A stretch of DNA of 40,857 bases from a virus. Of this stretch, positions 13,785 through 21,585 are shown piece by piece. Position 1 is the first letter of the stretch; each line of letters opens with the position of its first letter. The position numbers and the translations under genes were made by a program. The stretch is taken from the IMG/VR virus record IMGVR_UViG_3300049727_000095, positions 1-40,857 of that record. One strand, given 5' to 3'. The notes below the pieces were generated by a model. It was not told the DNA's origin. It was given only the letters and a program-made list of their open reading frames with translations, and did not search any database.

Positions 13785-16391
13785 TTATGCTTTAAAATAG
13801 ATTGAATATACTAATCCTCGACTGTCTTCTGAGAAAAACACTCCGCCAGAGCCACTTGGATGCTTATCAACTTGTTCTTGCAACGCTTTAACACTTTCAT
13901 TGAATTCATATCGATAACTTATAGGTTGATACCCAGTTGCTGTTAATGCTGCTAAGTCTTTTAATCTAAATAACTCTTTAACTGTTTCTTTTTTATGACT
14001 TGGAAACATTGCTCCAAACAAAACTGGTGTTTCTTGAAAAGTCTCGACTGGCTTAGTTGCTGCTGCAGCAATCTCTTTTGATATTTTGCTCCATAGTTTC
14101 TTCATCATGGACTTTTCTTTTGGCTGCTCTGAAGTCTTCTCTATAAAGAGTTTATACAGTTGGGGGATTTGAACTAAAAACTTTTGGATTGACTCACTTG
14201 TATCTTCCCATCTTTTAAAGTCTCCTTTAAACTGATAGTCAAATCCGAATGCTCGTTTATCTTTTGTGATGATATATTGGTCTACTCGTCTATCACCAAG
14301 AACTAACTCTTTTTCTATATTCCATAAATTAGCTAAATCAATAATTGCTTGTGTATAACTAGTTGGGTCTCGTTTCATATCGTCTCGAATCTGATTAGAG
14401 CCAACAGCAAATCCATCAATGTACTCTGATACCATATAGTATGGATATTTTCTAGAACCGCCAAACTTTGCCCTCCATTTTTCAGAATCATACTCACTAG
14501 TCATATTACAATACTTATCAAACTCAGTTGCAAGCATTGCTCCCATATTAGCAGTTATATCGCCATATGGCTGTTTAGAAACTGGCTTAACATTCAATCC
14601 TCGTTTAGCAAGGTCTGCTGTAATTGCTACTTCCAAGTCTTGAGAGATAAGATTAACTGCTACTGGCGGCTTATAGACTTGACCAACTCCAGTTAGAACG
14701 TTGCACCAAATGAATGGTTGCCCATACCCTCTATCGTCAAACCAAGCTTTAATTCCGTCAGGCAGATATACTGCTTTTGAAATACTTTTTTCTTTAATTG
14801 CAATTAATTCCTTCATATACTTGACTGCATCTGCTTCTTTCATAGACTTGCCATTTATGCTTACTTCTTTTCTTTTTGGATATCTAGTAGCTGTCCAGCC
14901 ATAACTTTCTATTGTATTTATTAAGTCGTCAATATTATCTTTTCTAAATTGACTTTTGCTATAAACTTTCTCTCCTGCGACAGTCGATTCTTCTTCAACT
15001 GATTCATGGTCATCAGTATGAATTACAGTATACCCATCTGACCCAAGTATCATAGGCTGGTCTGCCCATTCTTCATAAGGAAGGTCGCCATTCTTTTCTC
15101 GAGCTTCATTCAACGTCATTGTTCCATTCTTTAATTTAATATCTTGTATCTCAGTCGCTGTTTTAGGGTCTGTCGAGTCTATTGCTATCCAATCAAACTC
15201 TATATCAGCATAACCGAAGTCTTTCCAGATAATATCGTGGTTGATTATCTCTTTAATCAAGTGGAGAATGGAGCCATATCCTTTAGCTTCAGACAAATCC
15301 TTTTGAGTCTCGGAAACATTCTTAGAGCCAGTCGTATCTGTTAGACCAATATCTTCAGGAGACAACCCATAGGCAGCAGCGAGCAACTTAGATAACCAAG
15401 ACGTATACTCCATAAACTGCATATCTCGATTAGACAAGTCTTTTAAATTGTGCACTTTCATTTCTCCTCCGCCAGCTACGATTGCTGGCCTATGGAACTC
15501 CCCTTCTATTTGCTGGTAAATGTACTCTCGATACCTCTCCATGTCCCGCTGTGATAACGATTCTGCTAGTTGTAGGATTATAGGTGGAAATGCTCCAGTG
15601 TCAAAATAAGAGCCATTGTAGTTATCTGAATTTAGCAGGTTTGAAACAACTGATAGAACTCCTTCAATAGGTGATAATCCATATCCAAACGAGGCTATAG
15701 AGCCTTGTGGATGCATATGGAAGTATATAAAATCTTTCTTTGACCAAGCTGCAACGATGTCACCTGATTCTGGTCCGCCATACATTGAGTTATTAAAAAT
15801 TTGCAAATATGATACAGGAGGAGTCTTTCCATTTGGAAGAGGAACTTCAATCTCCTGATTGCCATATTCATCAAAAACTGGGCGAATTGTCGAAGCATCA
15901 ACTGTATACAGCTGAGCAAGCTTTCCATCTGGATAACGAGTCTTCTCAATAGCAACAGCATCTAATATTAAAAGGTCTTCAAGAGCTTTATCAAGAAACG
16001 AACGAGTGCTATCTTGTTCATTCGGCGTTTTAAGCAAGTCTGTAATCTCCTTGATTTGAACTGCATCAGCCTTTGCCATTGGGTCAATTGTTTTAATGAC
16101 CCATTTTGTTTTAGTTATTTTCTCCTTTAAAACATTAACGCAAATACGAGCAATTGGAACAGCATTAACTGCTCTACGTAAAACTTCAAATGAGATTTGA
16201 CCAGGCTTTAACAGCCCTTTCTTCAAAACGCCTAGATTTCTTTGTTTATCATTCTCAAAAACAAGTGCCCTACTATCAGCAGGATGAAGAGCTTTCTCAA
16301 AGAAACGAGTTACATCGTCAGGAATTCCGAGCTTTTCTGTTGCTGACAGTGTCGACGCAATAGTGTTCTCGGACTTTTTAATCTCTTCCAT
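13785..16391 (-). CDS. Portal protein fused to a C-terminal kinase-like domain
   Basis: 868 residues, about twice a normal portal. Residues about 50-450 are an HK97-type portal: VNAVPIARICVNVLKEKITK, then FGYGLSPIEGVLSVVSNLLN (235-254), the helix SQRDMERYREYIYQQIEGEF, LLAAAYGLSPEDIGL (336-350), and the late MTLNEAREKNGDLPYEEW. Residues about 540-755 look like a protein- or lipid-kinase fold: GVGQVYKPP (K574), DLEVAITADLAKRGL (E587), a hinge-like YYMVSEYIDG (651-660), a catalytic-loop-like VLGDRRVDQYII (D700, Q705) and FGFDYQF (D718) in the DFG place. K-S-I and K-S-M motifs flank this domain at 535-537 and 760-762. A basic helical and beta C-terminal part (from 763) follows. The portal forms the DNA entry ring; the kinase-like part is inferred from motif order. 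Confidence 0.85.
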   Translation of the reverse strand: MEEIKKSENTIASTLSATEKLGIPDDVTRFFEKALHPADSRALVFENDKQRNLGVLKKGLLKPGQISFEVLRRAVNAVPIARICVNVLKEKITKTKWVIKTIDPMAKADAVQIKEITDLLKTPNEQDSTRSFLDKALEDLLILDAVAIEKTRYPDGKLAQLYTVDASTIRPVFDEYGNQEIEVPLPNGKTPPVSYLQIFNNSMYGGPESGDIVAAWSKKDFIYFHMHPQGSIASFGYGLSPIEGVLSVVSNLLNSDNYNGSYFDTGAFPPIILQLAESLSQRDMERYREYIYQQIEGEFHRPAIVAGGGEMKVHNLKDLSNRDMQFMEYTSWLSKLLAAAYGLSPEDIGLTDTTGSKNVSETQKDLSEAKGYGSILHLIKEIINHDIIWKDFGYADIEFDWIAIDSTDPKTATEIQDIKLKNGTMTLNEAREKNGDLPYEEWADQPMILGSDGYTVIHTDDHESVEEESTVAGEKVYSKSQFRKDNIDDLINTIESYGWTATRYPKRKEVSINGKSMKEADAVKYMKELIAIKEKSISKAVYLPDGIKAWFDDRGYGQPFIWCNVLTGVGQVYKPPVAVNLISQDLEVAITADLAKRGLNVKPVSKQPYGDITANMGAMLATEFDKYCNMTSEYDSEKWRAKFGGSRKYPYYMVSEYIDGFAVGSNQIRDDMKRDPTSYTQAIIDLANLWNIEKELVLGDRRVDQYIITKDKRAFGFDYQFKGDFKRWEDTSESIQKFLVQIPQLYKLFIEKTSEQPKEKSMMKKLWSKISKEIAAAATKPVETFQETPVLFGAMFPSHKKETVKELFRLKDLAALTATGYQPISYRYEFNESVKALQEQVDKHPSGSGGVFFSEDSRGLVYSIYFKA

Positions 16392-16411
16392 ATAGTTAAT
16401 TATACTAATTT

Positions 16412-16777
16412 TTAATTTTTTCTACTTGCTCGAAGGGTTTTGAATAGGTAGACCTGCCTTAACAAACTCTGGTGATGGCCATAATATTCACGCAAGTTCC
16501 TTAATCCCATGATTTCTATAACTTCTGCGGTCGTAAAACCTAGATGCTTTAAGACCAAAACTGTCTTTGCTTCCTTGCTTAAAAAGAATATAAGACCCTC
16601 CATCTCCATTTTATGTAAAATCTCGTCAGCTGTTTCGTCAAAAACAAGACTATCATAATCAGAATTTCCTTTCTCATACGCTGAGATGTCATCAACATTT
16701 CCAACAGACTCTTCTGCACAGATTAATCGTTTCTCAACTGACTTTTGCTTTCTCGTCTTTTTTTTCCCAGATGGCAT
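16412..16777 (-). CDS. Small sigma-region-4-like / HTH protein
   Basis: 121 residues from the start MPSGKKKTRKQKSVEKRL; an earlier in-frame ATG at 16840 would overlap the upstream gene more. The N-terminus is strongly basic. Residues about 55-115 (ILHKMEMEGLIFFLSKEAKT, VLVLKHLGFTTAEVIEIMG, then NLREYYGHHQSLLRQV) resemble sigma-70 region 4: a helix, then a helix-turn-helix that would bind a -35 element. It overlaps the upstream gene by 44 bases. Such small sigma-like proteins may direct late transcription, or this may be a terminase- or portal-linked DNA-binding protein; the motif match is moderate. Confidence 0.5.
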   Translation of the reverse strand: MPSGKKKTRKQKSVEKRLICAEESVGNVDDISAYEKGNSDYDSLVFDETADEILHKMEMEGLIFFLSKEAKTVLVLKHLGFTTAEVIEIMGLRNLREYYGHHQSLLRQVYLFKTLRASRKN

Positions 16778-17327
16778 ATAATTTATTAGTCCACTCAAAG
16801 AAGAAATCAGCAAACTCGCTTGTCGTGGAAGCCTTGCCATTAACGATTATGCCAACAGCAAAACTGTCCACGAAGAAGATAGAAATCCCTTTAATCGTAT
16901 TGTATTGATTAACAGGCTCAAATATTTTCCCAATGACTGGAATCTTCTTTAAATAATGTAATGTCGCATGAGTCGAGTCCATTTTTTGTTTAGCGACTGC
17001 TTCCTGATGCTTCATTTCCTTAAGACAAAATGTTATGAATAATGCCAAGTTTTCTACATGAGATTCTTTTTTATTCTTCTTTGAATTATAAAACTGCCAC
17101 ATTTTAAAGATGTCATACATAATTCGTTGAGCATCTTTGATAGTCCATTTATAAGGCAAATAAGCAGGAATGCCTGGAAGAATTAGATTAGGAAATTCTT
17201 TTGCTGTTGTTTCAACTAGATTCTCAGGAGAGATAAGCCCTTTTTTAATCAGCATCTGACGAGCTTCTTCGCCTGCTTTCCTGAGTTGCTCTATTGGAGG
17301 TCGTTTCTTTGGGATTTGTTTTTTCAT
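16734..17327 (-). CDS. Unknown phage protein with basic N-terminus
   Basis: 197 residues. The N-terminus is basic (MKKQIPKKRPPIEQLRKAGE). The middle is helical (IKDAQRIMYDIFKMWQFYNS), and a hydrophobic region with ISIFFVDSFAVGIIVNGKAS follows. No signal peptide or clear catalytic motif is present. It overlaps the 17327-17668 gene by one base and the sigma-like gene by 44 bases, so the three are probably co-translated. No family is recognised. Confidence 0.5.
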   Translation of the reverse strand: MKKQIPKKRPPIEQLRKAGEEARQMLIKKGLISPENLVETTAKEFPNLILPGIPAYLPYKWTIKDAQRIMYDIFKMWQFYNSKKNKKESHVENLALFITFCLKEMKHQEAVAKQKMDSTHATLHYLKKIPVIGKIFEPVNQYNTIKGISIFFVDSFAVGIIVNGKASTTSEFADFFFEWTNKLYAIWEKKDEKAKVS

Positions 17328-17668
17328 TATACTAATTTATTTGGGTCATTAAATAGGTCTTGCATATTCCTAGGAACTATCGAGCGAGCGATACTAACTG
17401 ATTTCATTACTTTTGGGTCTTCATAATTAATCGGAGCATGCTCATCAACAAGCGTCTTAGGAATGAATCCAGCAGGCACAATTGTATGCTCAGCCTCTCG
17501 CCTTGCAACTGGCTCCTTTACAATAGGATTATACTCATTTATGTCTTCATTCTTCCCTTTGACAATTCTGATGATAACCATCTCGCATTCATCCATAGGA
17601 AATAGTTTCCCAGATACATCAGAGCGAACCATTTCTATTTTATTTAGTTTTGGAGCTTTCTCTATCAT
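17327..17668 (-). CDS. Unknown small phage protein
   Basis: 113 residues, starting MIEKAPKLNKIEMVRSDVSG with a beta-rich N-terminal part (CEMVIIRIVKGKNEDINEY) and a long charged loop region. It overlaps the tiny membrane protein gene (17665-17742) at TATGA. No family or motif is recognised. Confidence 0.5.
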   Translation of the reverse strand: MIEKAPKLNKIEMVRSDVSGKLFPMDECEMVIIRIVKGKNEDINEYNPIVKEPVARREAEHTIVPAGFIPKTLVDEHAPINYEDPKVMKSVSIARSIVPRNMQDLFNDPNKLV

Positions 17669-17742
17669 AGTGTCAATCCTGTTATAACCCCTAGCATATA
17701 GATAATTGTAACAATCCCGACGATAATAATTGTTGTTGTCAT
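17665..17742 (-). CDS. Tiny membrane peptide (25 aa)
   Basis: A 25-residue frame from ATG 17742 reads MTTTIIIVGIVTIIYMLGVI then TGLTL, a single hydrophobic helix. Its stop overlaps the start of the next gene and its start overlaps the previous stop, like all neighbouring genes. This tight fit is the main sign that it is real. It may be a tiny holin-like or membrane-anchored peptide. Confidence 0.5.
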   Translation of the reverse strand: MTTTIIIVGIVTIIYMLGVITGLTL

Positions 17743-17972
17743 TTGATTTCTATACCCAGCTTTTCCATTTTTCTAATTACATCGACCTTAGTTTCAATTC
17801 CAAGTCTTCCCATGGGAGGGTGAACAATCATAGCGCCAAGCTCACTTAATGTCGGTGAATTAGATACTTGACCATTTATCTTTCCTGCTACCCAACCAAG
17901 GAATGTCATTGTTGATGTCTCTTCCAACGATTGGCCAGCTATTTTAAATTGTAATAAATTGTAATCATTCAT
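17739..17972 (-). CDS. Small unknown phage protein
   Basis: 77 residues from MNDYNLLQFKIAG; the ATG at 17972 is preferred because it follows the previous stop (17977) by four bases, while the earlier ATG at 18008 would overlap that gene by 32 bases. Contains LEETSTMTFLGWVAGKINGQ and ends GIETKVDVIRKMEKLGIEIK. No family is recognised. Confidence 0.5.
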   Translation of the reverse strand: MNDYNLLQFKIAGQSLEETSTMTFLGWVAGKINGQVSNSPTLSELGAMIVHPPMGRLGIETKVDVIRKMEKLGIEIK

Positions 17973-17976
17973 AAAA

Positions 17977-18714
17977 TTAATATCTGTTAGCACTATCTTC
18001 CAAGTCATCTTTATAATCTTGTTTGTCCTTCTTTACAGCGTCTTCGATTTCGTCATCAAAAATGCTAAATGCTCGGCCACTTTTATCTAAGTAGACTCCA
18101 TAGCCTTTTTCTCTCATACGGTCGTTAGTTATCTTTTCTCGTTGAGATGTAAGCAATTCTGCAGCAGATTCAAAACGCTTGCCCATCTGAATAATAGCAT
18201 TCTGGAATGGTGTATATAATTTGCTAGTCTTTCCTTTTTGCTCCTGCTCATGCTCATTAGTAAATTTTGCAATATCATCAGCCATGTCATGAAACATAAT
18301 AACCATTGAATTAGCAAAACTTTCAAAGTCGAATCGAATTTGTCGTTTAAAAGCTTGTGTCTCCTTAACATGAGTTCCTTTGCTAACCATCAAGTCTGCA
18401 AAATAAGCAGCATTTTCTTTGCCTCTTTCAAATAGATAATTAGCGACCCAAGAGTCCTTCTGGTCTTTAGTGGCATCAGGAGATAATAATACCATTGCTA
18501 ACTTCTGGTCTGTTGACCCATCCCTGGATAAAACAATATCTGTCTCCTTGCCTGAGATTGGATTCTTAACATGAATATTCTCTTCCTTATGAGTCTTTAT
18601 TGCAAGAACTTTGGTATACCCTGGGGCATCTTTAAAATTAGGCTTTCCGCCAAGAATGCTATTATCTGAATTAACTGATGTCTGTAACGATTTTTGTAAT
18701 TTCTTATTGTTCAT
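17977..18714 (-). CDS. Unknown helical protein of the late operon
   Basis: 245 residues. The N-terminal 80 residues are polar and beta-rich (KVLAIKTHKEENIHVKNPIS). Residues 85-200 are mainly helical (WVANYLFERGKENAAYFADL, FESFANSMVIMFHDMADDIA), and the end is strongly charged (DEIEDAVKKDKQDYKDDLED). It overlaps the 18704 gene by 11 bases. It could be an internal head or scaffold-like protein, but no family is recognised. Confidence 0.45.
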   Translation of the reverse strand: MNNKKLQKSLQTSVNSDNSILGGKPNFKDAPGYTKVLAIKTHKEENIHVKNPISGKETDIVLSRDGSTDQKLAMVLLSPDATKDQKDSWVANYLFERGKENAAYFADLMVSKGTHVKETQAFKRQIRFDFESFANSMVIMFHDMADDIAKFTNEHEQEQKGKTSKLYTPFQNAIIQMGKRFESAAELLTSQREKITNDRMREKGYGVYLDKSGRAFSIFDDEIEDAVKKDKQDYKDDLEDSANRY

Positions 18715-18910
18715 CTTCTAATTCATTAATCTTAAGCTCTTCTAATCGCTGCTTGTATTTTCTAGATGCTATTGCTCTAAACGTTTTGTCCTTAATTCGA
18801 TTCTTCTTACTTGTATGAATTCGGTGATAAGGAGATGTTTTCGTATGAACTGATTCGTACGGAGTTGCTTCTTGTTTAACGCCATGCGATAACGAATGAA
18901 TGCGCGTCAT
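18704..18910 (-). CDS. Small basic His/Lys/Arg-rich protein
   Basis: 68 residues, rich in His, Lys, Arg and Ser (MTRIHSLSHGVKQEA, HTKTSPYHRIHTSKKNR) with an acidic helical end (YKQRLEELKINELEDEQ). It could bind nucleic acid. It lies between the degenerate glycosyltransferase gene (three-base gap) and the 17977 gene (11-base overlap). No family is recognised. Confidence 0.45.
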   Translation of the reverse strand: MTRIHSLSHGVKQEATPYESVHTKTSPYHRIHTSKKNRIKDKTFRAIASRKYKQRLEELKINELEDEQ

Positions 18911-18913
18911 ATA

Positions 18914-19705
18914 TCATATTGTCGGGAGAAAGCCCCACTTCTTACTAAAGTAAAGCTTGTCTGCTTCTAAATCTGCAGGATTTTCAAAGTTACCAAGAGT
19001 TACGTCAAACACAAACATTGGAATGCGTTGAGATGAGACTGCAGCAAATCCTTTTGCATGCATATTCTGAAAAATGTCTGCTTCAAAATAAGAAGAAGTC
19101 TTGATTTCAGGGTCCAATGGGATTAACTCTAAAAACTGTCTTGTTATTCCCATGAAGTTCAAATCCACTTTATACTTCTCAATAGGGAGATTAAAGTTCA
19201 AAGCCTCAAATTCATCAGGATTAAAATTATCTGAGCTTACTTCGTGCACTAGATTGTAACCAGAGATAATCTTTGCTTCATCGCCATAGTTTATCCTATC
19301 CACCATCATGTCCAAGCCTACACGCTGTATTAGATTCCATGGACTGAATACTACAAAGTATGCTGCTTCAGTCGTATCAACTGCTGCCTCAAGCCCTTTT
19401 CGAATGTAATCTGCATAAGACGCTCCAGTATCGATATGAACGCCACTAACGTTTCCGCCTGCTTTAGACTGCACAATAATATAGTTTTGAATGTCAGTTG
19501 GCATTCTTCCAGGCTCAGCAACAAAGAAAATGTATACTTGATGAACTGATGATTTTAGTCTATCAATGCTTATCTTTAGCGTTTGCAAGTTTAATGGATT
19601 ATCTTTGATATCTTTCCAATATCCAAACAACGGAACAATAACAGCAACTTTGCTCTTTGTTGAATGCGAGATGAAATCATTTAGTTTGTCATCTAATTCA
19701 CTCAT
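18914..19705 (-). CDS. GT-A type glycosyltransferase-like protein (GT2-like, divergent)
   Basis: 263 residues. It begins with a GT-A Rossmann-like strand and loop (KVAVIVPLFGYWKDI), has a helix with ISIDRLKSSVHQVYIFFVAE and GASYADYIRKGLEAAVDTTE, typical of the part where GT2 enzymes recruit the donor. The expected D-x-D is replaced by FVVFSPWNLIQ, so the enzyme may be divergent or may have lost metal binding. A late FMGITRQFLELI segment resembles the GT2 acceptor side. It belongs to the sugar cassette at 18.9-27 kb. Confidence 0.6.
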   Translation of the reverse strand: MSELDDKLNDFISHSTKSKVAVIVPLFGYWKDIKDNPLNLQTLKISIDRLKSSVHQVYIFFVAEPGRMPTDIQNYIIVQSKAGGNVSGVHIDTGASYADYIRKGLEAAVDTTEAAYFVVFSPWNLIQRVGLDMMVDRINYGDEAKIISGYNLVHEVSSDNFNPDEFEALNFNLPIEKYKVDLNFMGITRQFLELIPLDPEIKTSSYFEADIFQNMHAKGFAAVSSQRIPMFVFDVTLGNFENPADLEADKLYFSKKWGFLPTI

Positions 19706-19706
19706 T

Positions 19707-19997
19707 TTATTTTACTTCATCTAATAGCAATTGGCATTGACCGACAATCAATGAGTTGTATGCAGCTGATGTCTCAGTGATTCGAATTATCATGTCAAGT
19801 TCTGCTTTAGTAACTTCTACAGCCTTGTCGTTAAAGAGTTGCTTTGCAAGTGTGTATAGCTTCATCTTCCCGCCTTCTTGACCGCTAATGACAATGTTTG
19901 CTAAAGCTTTTCCAAATGACATTGGCTCCTTCGTATCTGATGTTACTATCTCCTTTCCTCCCAAGTCCTTAAGTTTGATTTGTGTATCTATTCTCAT
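19707..19997 (-). CDS. Small conserved-type phage protein (LKDLDGKE-like), unknown function
   Basis: 96 residues: RIDTQIKLKDLGGKEIVTSD, then MSFGKALANIVISGQEGGKM and KLYTLAKQLFNDKAVEVTKA. I recognise this layout (short beta start with 'lkdl.Gke', then 'kalan.l', then 'klY.LA..') as one common in uncharacterised phage proteins. No enzymatic motif is present. It lies one base from the glycosyltransferase-like gene, though its style fits the phage core more than the sugar cassette. Confidence 0.5.
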   Translation of the reverse strand: MRIDTQIKLKDLGGKEIVTSDTKEPMSFGKALANIVISGQEGGKMKLYTLAKQLFNDKAVEVTKAELDMIIRITETSAAYNSLIVGQCQLLLDEVK

Positions 19998-20013
19998 TTA
20001 TATAAAAAATTAA

Positions 20014-21048
20014 TTATAATAACCATTTTGAATGTTCTAACGTCCACCCAACTGTCTTTCGTAAACTATCTTCAAATGTAACAGGATATTCGAATCCAGC
20101 AGCTTTAAGCTTATCTCCGTTTAAAGCATAACGAAGGTCGTGCCCAGGTCTGCTACTATGAAAATCGACCATCTCATATATTAACTCTGTTCCTAAACAG
20201 TCAGCAATCAATTTTGCCATCTCTAGATTAGAAGTCTCTACTTCTCCGACGATATTGTACTTTCCTTCTCCTGTGTCATTATCTCCTTTGCCATTAAGAG
20301 TCTTGCCATGCTCTAAGATAAATAATACTGCAGAACAGATATTCCTAGTATGCAAGTAATGGCGTGTTCCAGCGATGGTCTTAGTTGCATCTGAATGGAT
20401 GCTAACAGTCTCTCCAGCCTGGATTTTATTAATTAGCATCGGAACAAACTTCTCTGGTGTTTGACGCTCTCCGAAGATATTCATACAATGAGTAACGATG
20501 ATTGGAAGCCTATATGTATTTGCATATGAATCGCAAAGAAGCTCAGCCCCAGCTTTCGTTGCTGCATACGGATTGTTTGGATTGAATCTATCAAACTCTT
20601 TGAATGCCACTCCTTCTGGTGCTGGTCCAAATACTTCGTCTGTTGAGAAGTAAAGAAACTTTGGCAATCCTTTATCTGGGTCTTGGCAATACTTCCTAAA
20701 GAACTCCAAACAATTTGCAGTCCCAACTACATTATCCATAACGAAACTCATCGGGTCTATGATACTTCTATCGACATGGGAGCCAGCTGCTAAGTGGCAG
20801 AAGTAATCAAAGTCTCCTATTGACTTAACAAGCCATTCATTAAACTCCGCCTTTAAATCCCAAAACAGAAACTTAACTCGATGTTTCTCAGTTTCCCAAC
20901 AATCCATATCAGTCAAACGATTCGGATTGCCTGATGTATCAAGTCTGTCAATTGATATAATATCCCAAGTCGTATTTTTAAGTACGTGTTCTATGAGATG
21001 AGCCCCAACAAACCCTGCCCCGCCAGTGATTACTATTTTTTTACTCAT
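20014..21048 (-). CDS. NAD-dependent nucleotide-sugar dehydratase/epimerase (RmlB-like)
   Basis: 344 residues, an extended short-chain dehydrogenase. The NAD-binding loop is GGAGFVG (9-15). The active site has YFSTDEVFG (S135-T136-D137-E138) and NNPYAATKAG with catalytic Tyr161 and Lys165. SHVDRSI (about 90-96) and HCMNIFGERQTPEKFVPMLI are typical of dTDP-glucose 4,6-dehydratases, which remove water from a nucleotide sugar to give the 4-keto-6-deoxy form. The D-E pair after S-T points to a dehydratase. The start overlaps the nucleotidyltransferase stop by four bases, so the two are probably one pathway. The natural nucleotide (dTDP, GDP, CDP or UDP) is not known. Confidence 0.85.
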   Translation of the reverse strand: MSKKIVITGGAGFVGAHLIEHVLKNTTWDIISIDRLDTSGNPNRLTDMDCWETEKHRVKFLFWDLKAEFNEWLVKSIGDFDYFCHLAAGSHVDRSIIDPMSFVMDNVVGTANCLEFFRKYCQDPDKGLPKFLYFSTDEVFGPAPEGVAFKEFDRFNPNNPYAATKAGAELLCDSYANTYRLPIIVTHCMNIFGERQTPEKFVPMLINKIQAGETVSIHSDATKTIAGTRHYLHTRNICSAVLFILEHGKTLNGKGDNDTGEGKYNIVGEVETSNLEMAKLIADCLGTELIYEMVDFHSSRPGHDLRYALNGDKLKAAGFEYPVTFEDSLRKTVGWTLEHSKWLL

Positions 21049-21440
21049 GAATTTTTAATTCTTTCTCTTAACTCAGATGAAGAAAAGCTATGTTGTCGAC
21101 GATTATAATATATTTTAATAGGTAAATCCTTTCCTGTAAACTTTCTATCCAGATACTCCTCTCCAACGATACGAATATCAGGATGAAGTATCTGTAACAA
21201 GTTATATAAATCTCCTTCTGTTTCATACGGAATTATTTCATCAACATACTTACAAGCTTTCAATTGCAAATATCGTTCTGTGACAGATTGAATTGGCTTA
21301 TGCTTGTCAGGTCTATCTAGCTGTGGATTAACTTGAAGCCCAACTACAAGGTAGTCACAAACAGACTTGGCTTCTTCAAGCATAGCAATGTGGCCTGAGT
21401 GTAATAAGTCAAACGCACTCGCGGTAAATCCTTTACTCAT
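21045..21440 (-). CDS. Nucleotidyltransferase (cytidylyltransferase/TagD or RfaE type)
   Basis: 131 residues from MSKGFTASAFDLLHSGHIAM; an earlier ATG at 21458 gives six extra residues. The H-S-G-H motif (14-17) is the nucleotide-binding motif of the cytidylyltransferase superfamily. The late RRQHSFSSSELRERI corresponds to the conserved S-S-T-x-I/L-R end. Family members couple CTP or ATP to a sugar- or polyol-phosphate (for example glycerol-3-phosphate or heptose-1-phosphate). It sits between the HAD phosphatase and the dehydratase, forming a plausible sugar-activation set. Confidence 0.82.
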   Translation of the reverse strand: MSKGFTASAFDLLHSGHIAMLEEAKSVCDYLVVGLQVNPQLDRPDKHKPIQSVTERYLQLKACKYVDEIIPYETEGDLYNLLQILHPDIRIVGEEYLDRKFTGKDLPIKIYYNRRQHSFSSSELRERIKNS

Positions 21441-21585
21441 CATGATTTCCAAAATCAAATACTATTAAAAAACCAAAAAGTCCAAAAATAAACGAATTGC
21501 AATACTCGCATTGATGACAACCAATTTTAACTAAATCGACATTTCCATTCCCGTCTGTCCATTGTGATATAAGCGTTATTTGCAT
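21433..21585 (-). CDS. Small Cys-pair protein (50 aa), unknown
   Basis: A 50-residue frame from ATG 21585 to TAA 21433 reads MQITLISQWTDGNGNVDLVK, then IGCHQCEYCNSFIFGLFGFL and IVFDFGNHDE. It has a C-x2-C-x2-C cluster followed by a hydrophobic segment. It overlaps the upstream gene by 10 and the downstream gene by 8 bases, like its neighbours. No family is recognised. Confidence 0.45.
   Translation of the reverse strand: MQITLISQWTDGNGNVDLVKIGCHQCEYCNSFIFGLFGFLIVFDFGNHDE

Noticed and set aside
16778-16840. Longer N-terminus of the sigma-like protein starting at 16840
   Set aside because: It would overlap the upstream gene by over 100 bases; MPSGKKKTRK at 16777 is a more normal start.
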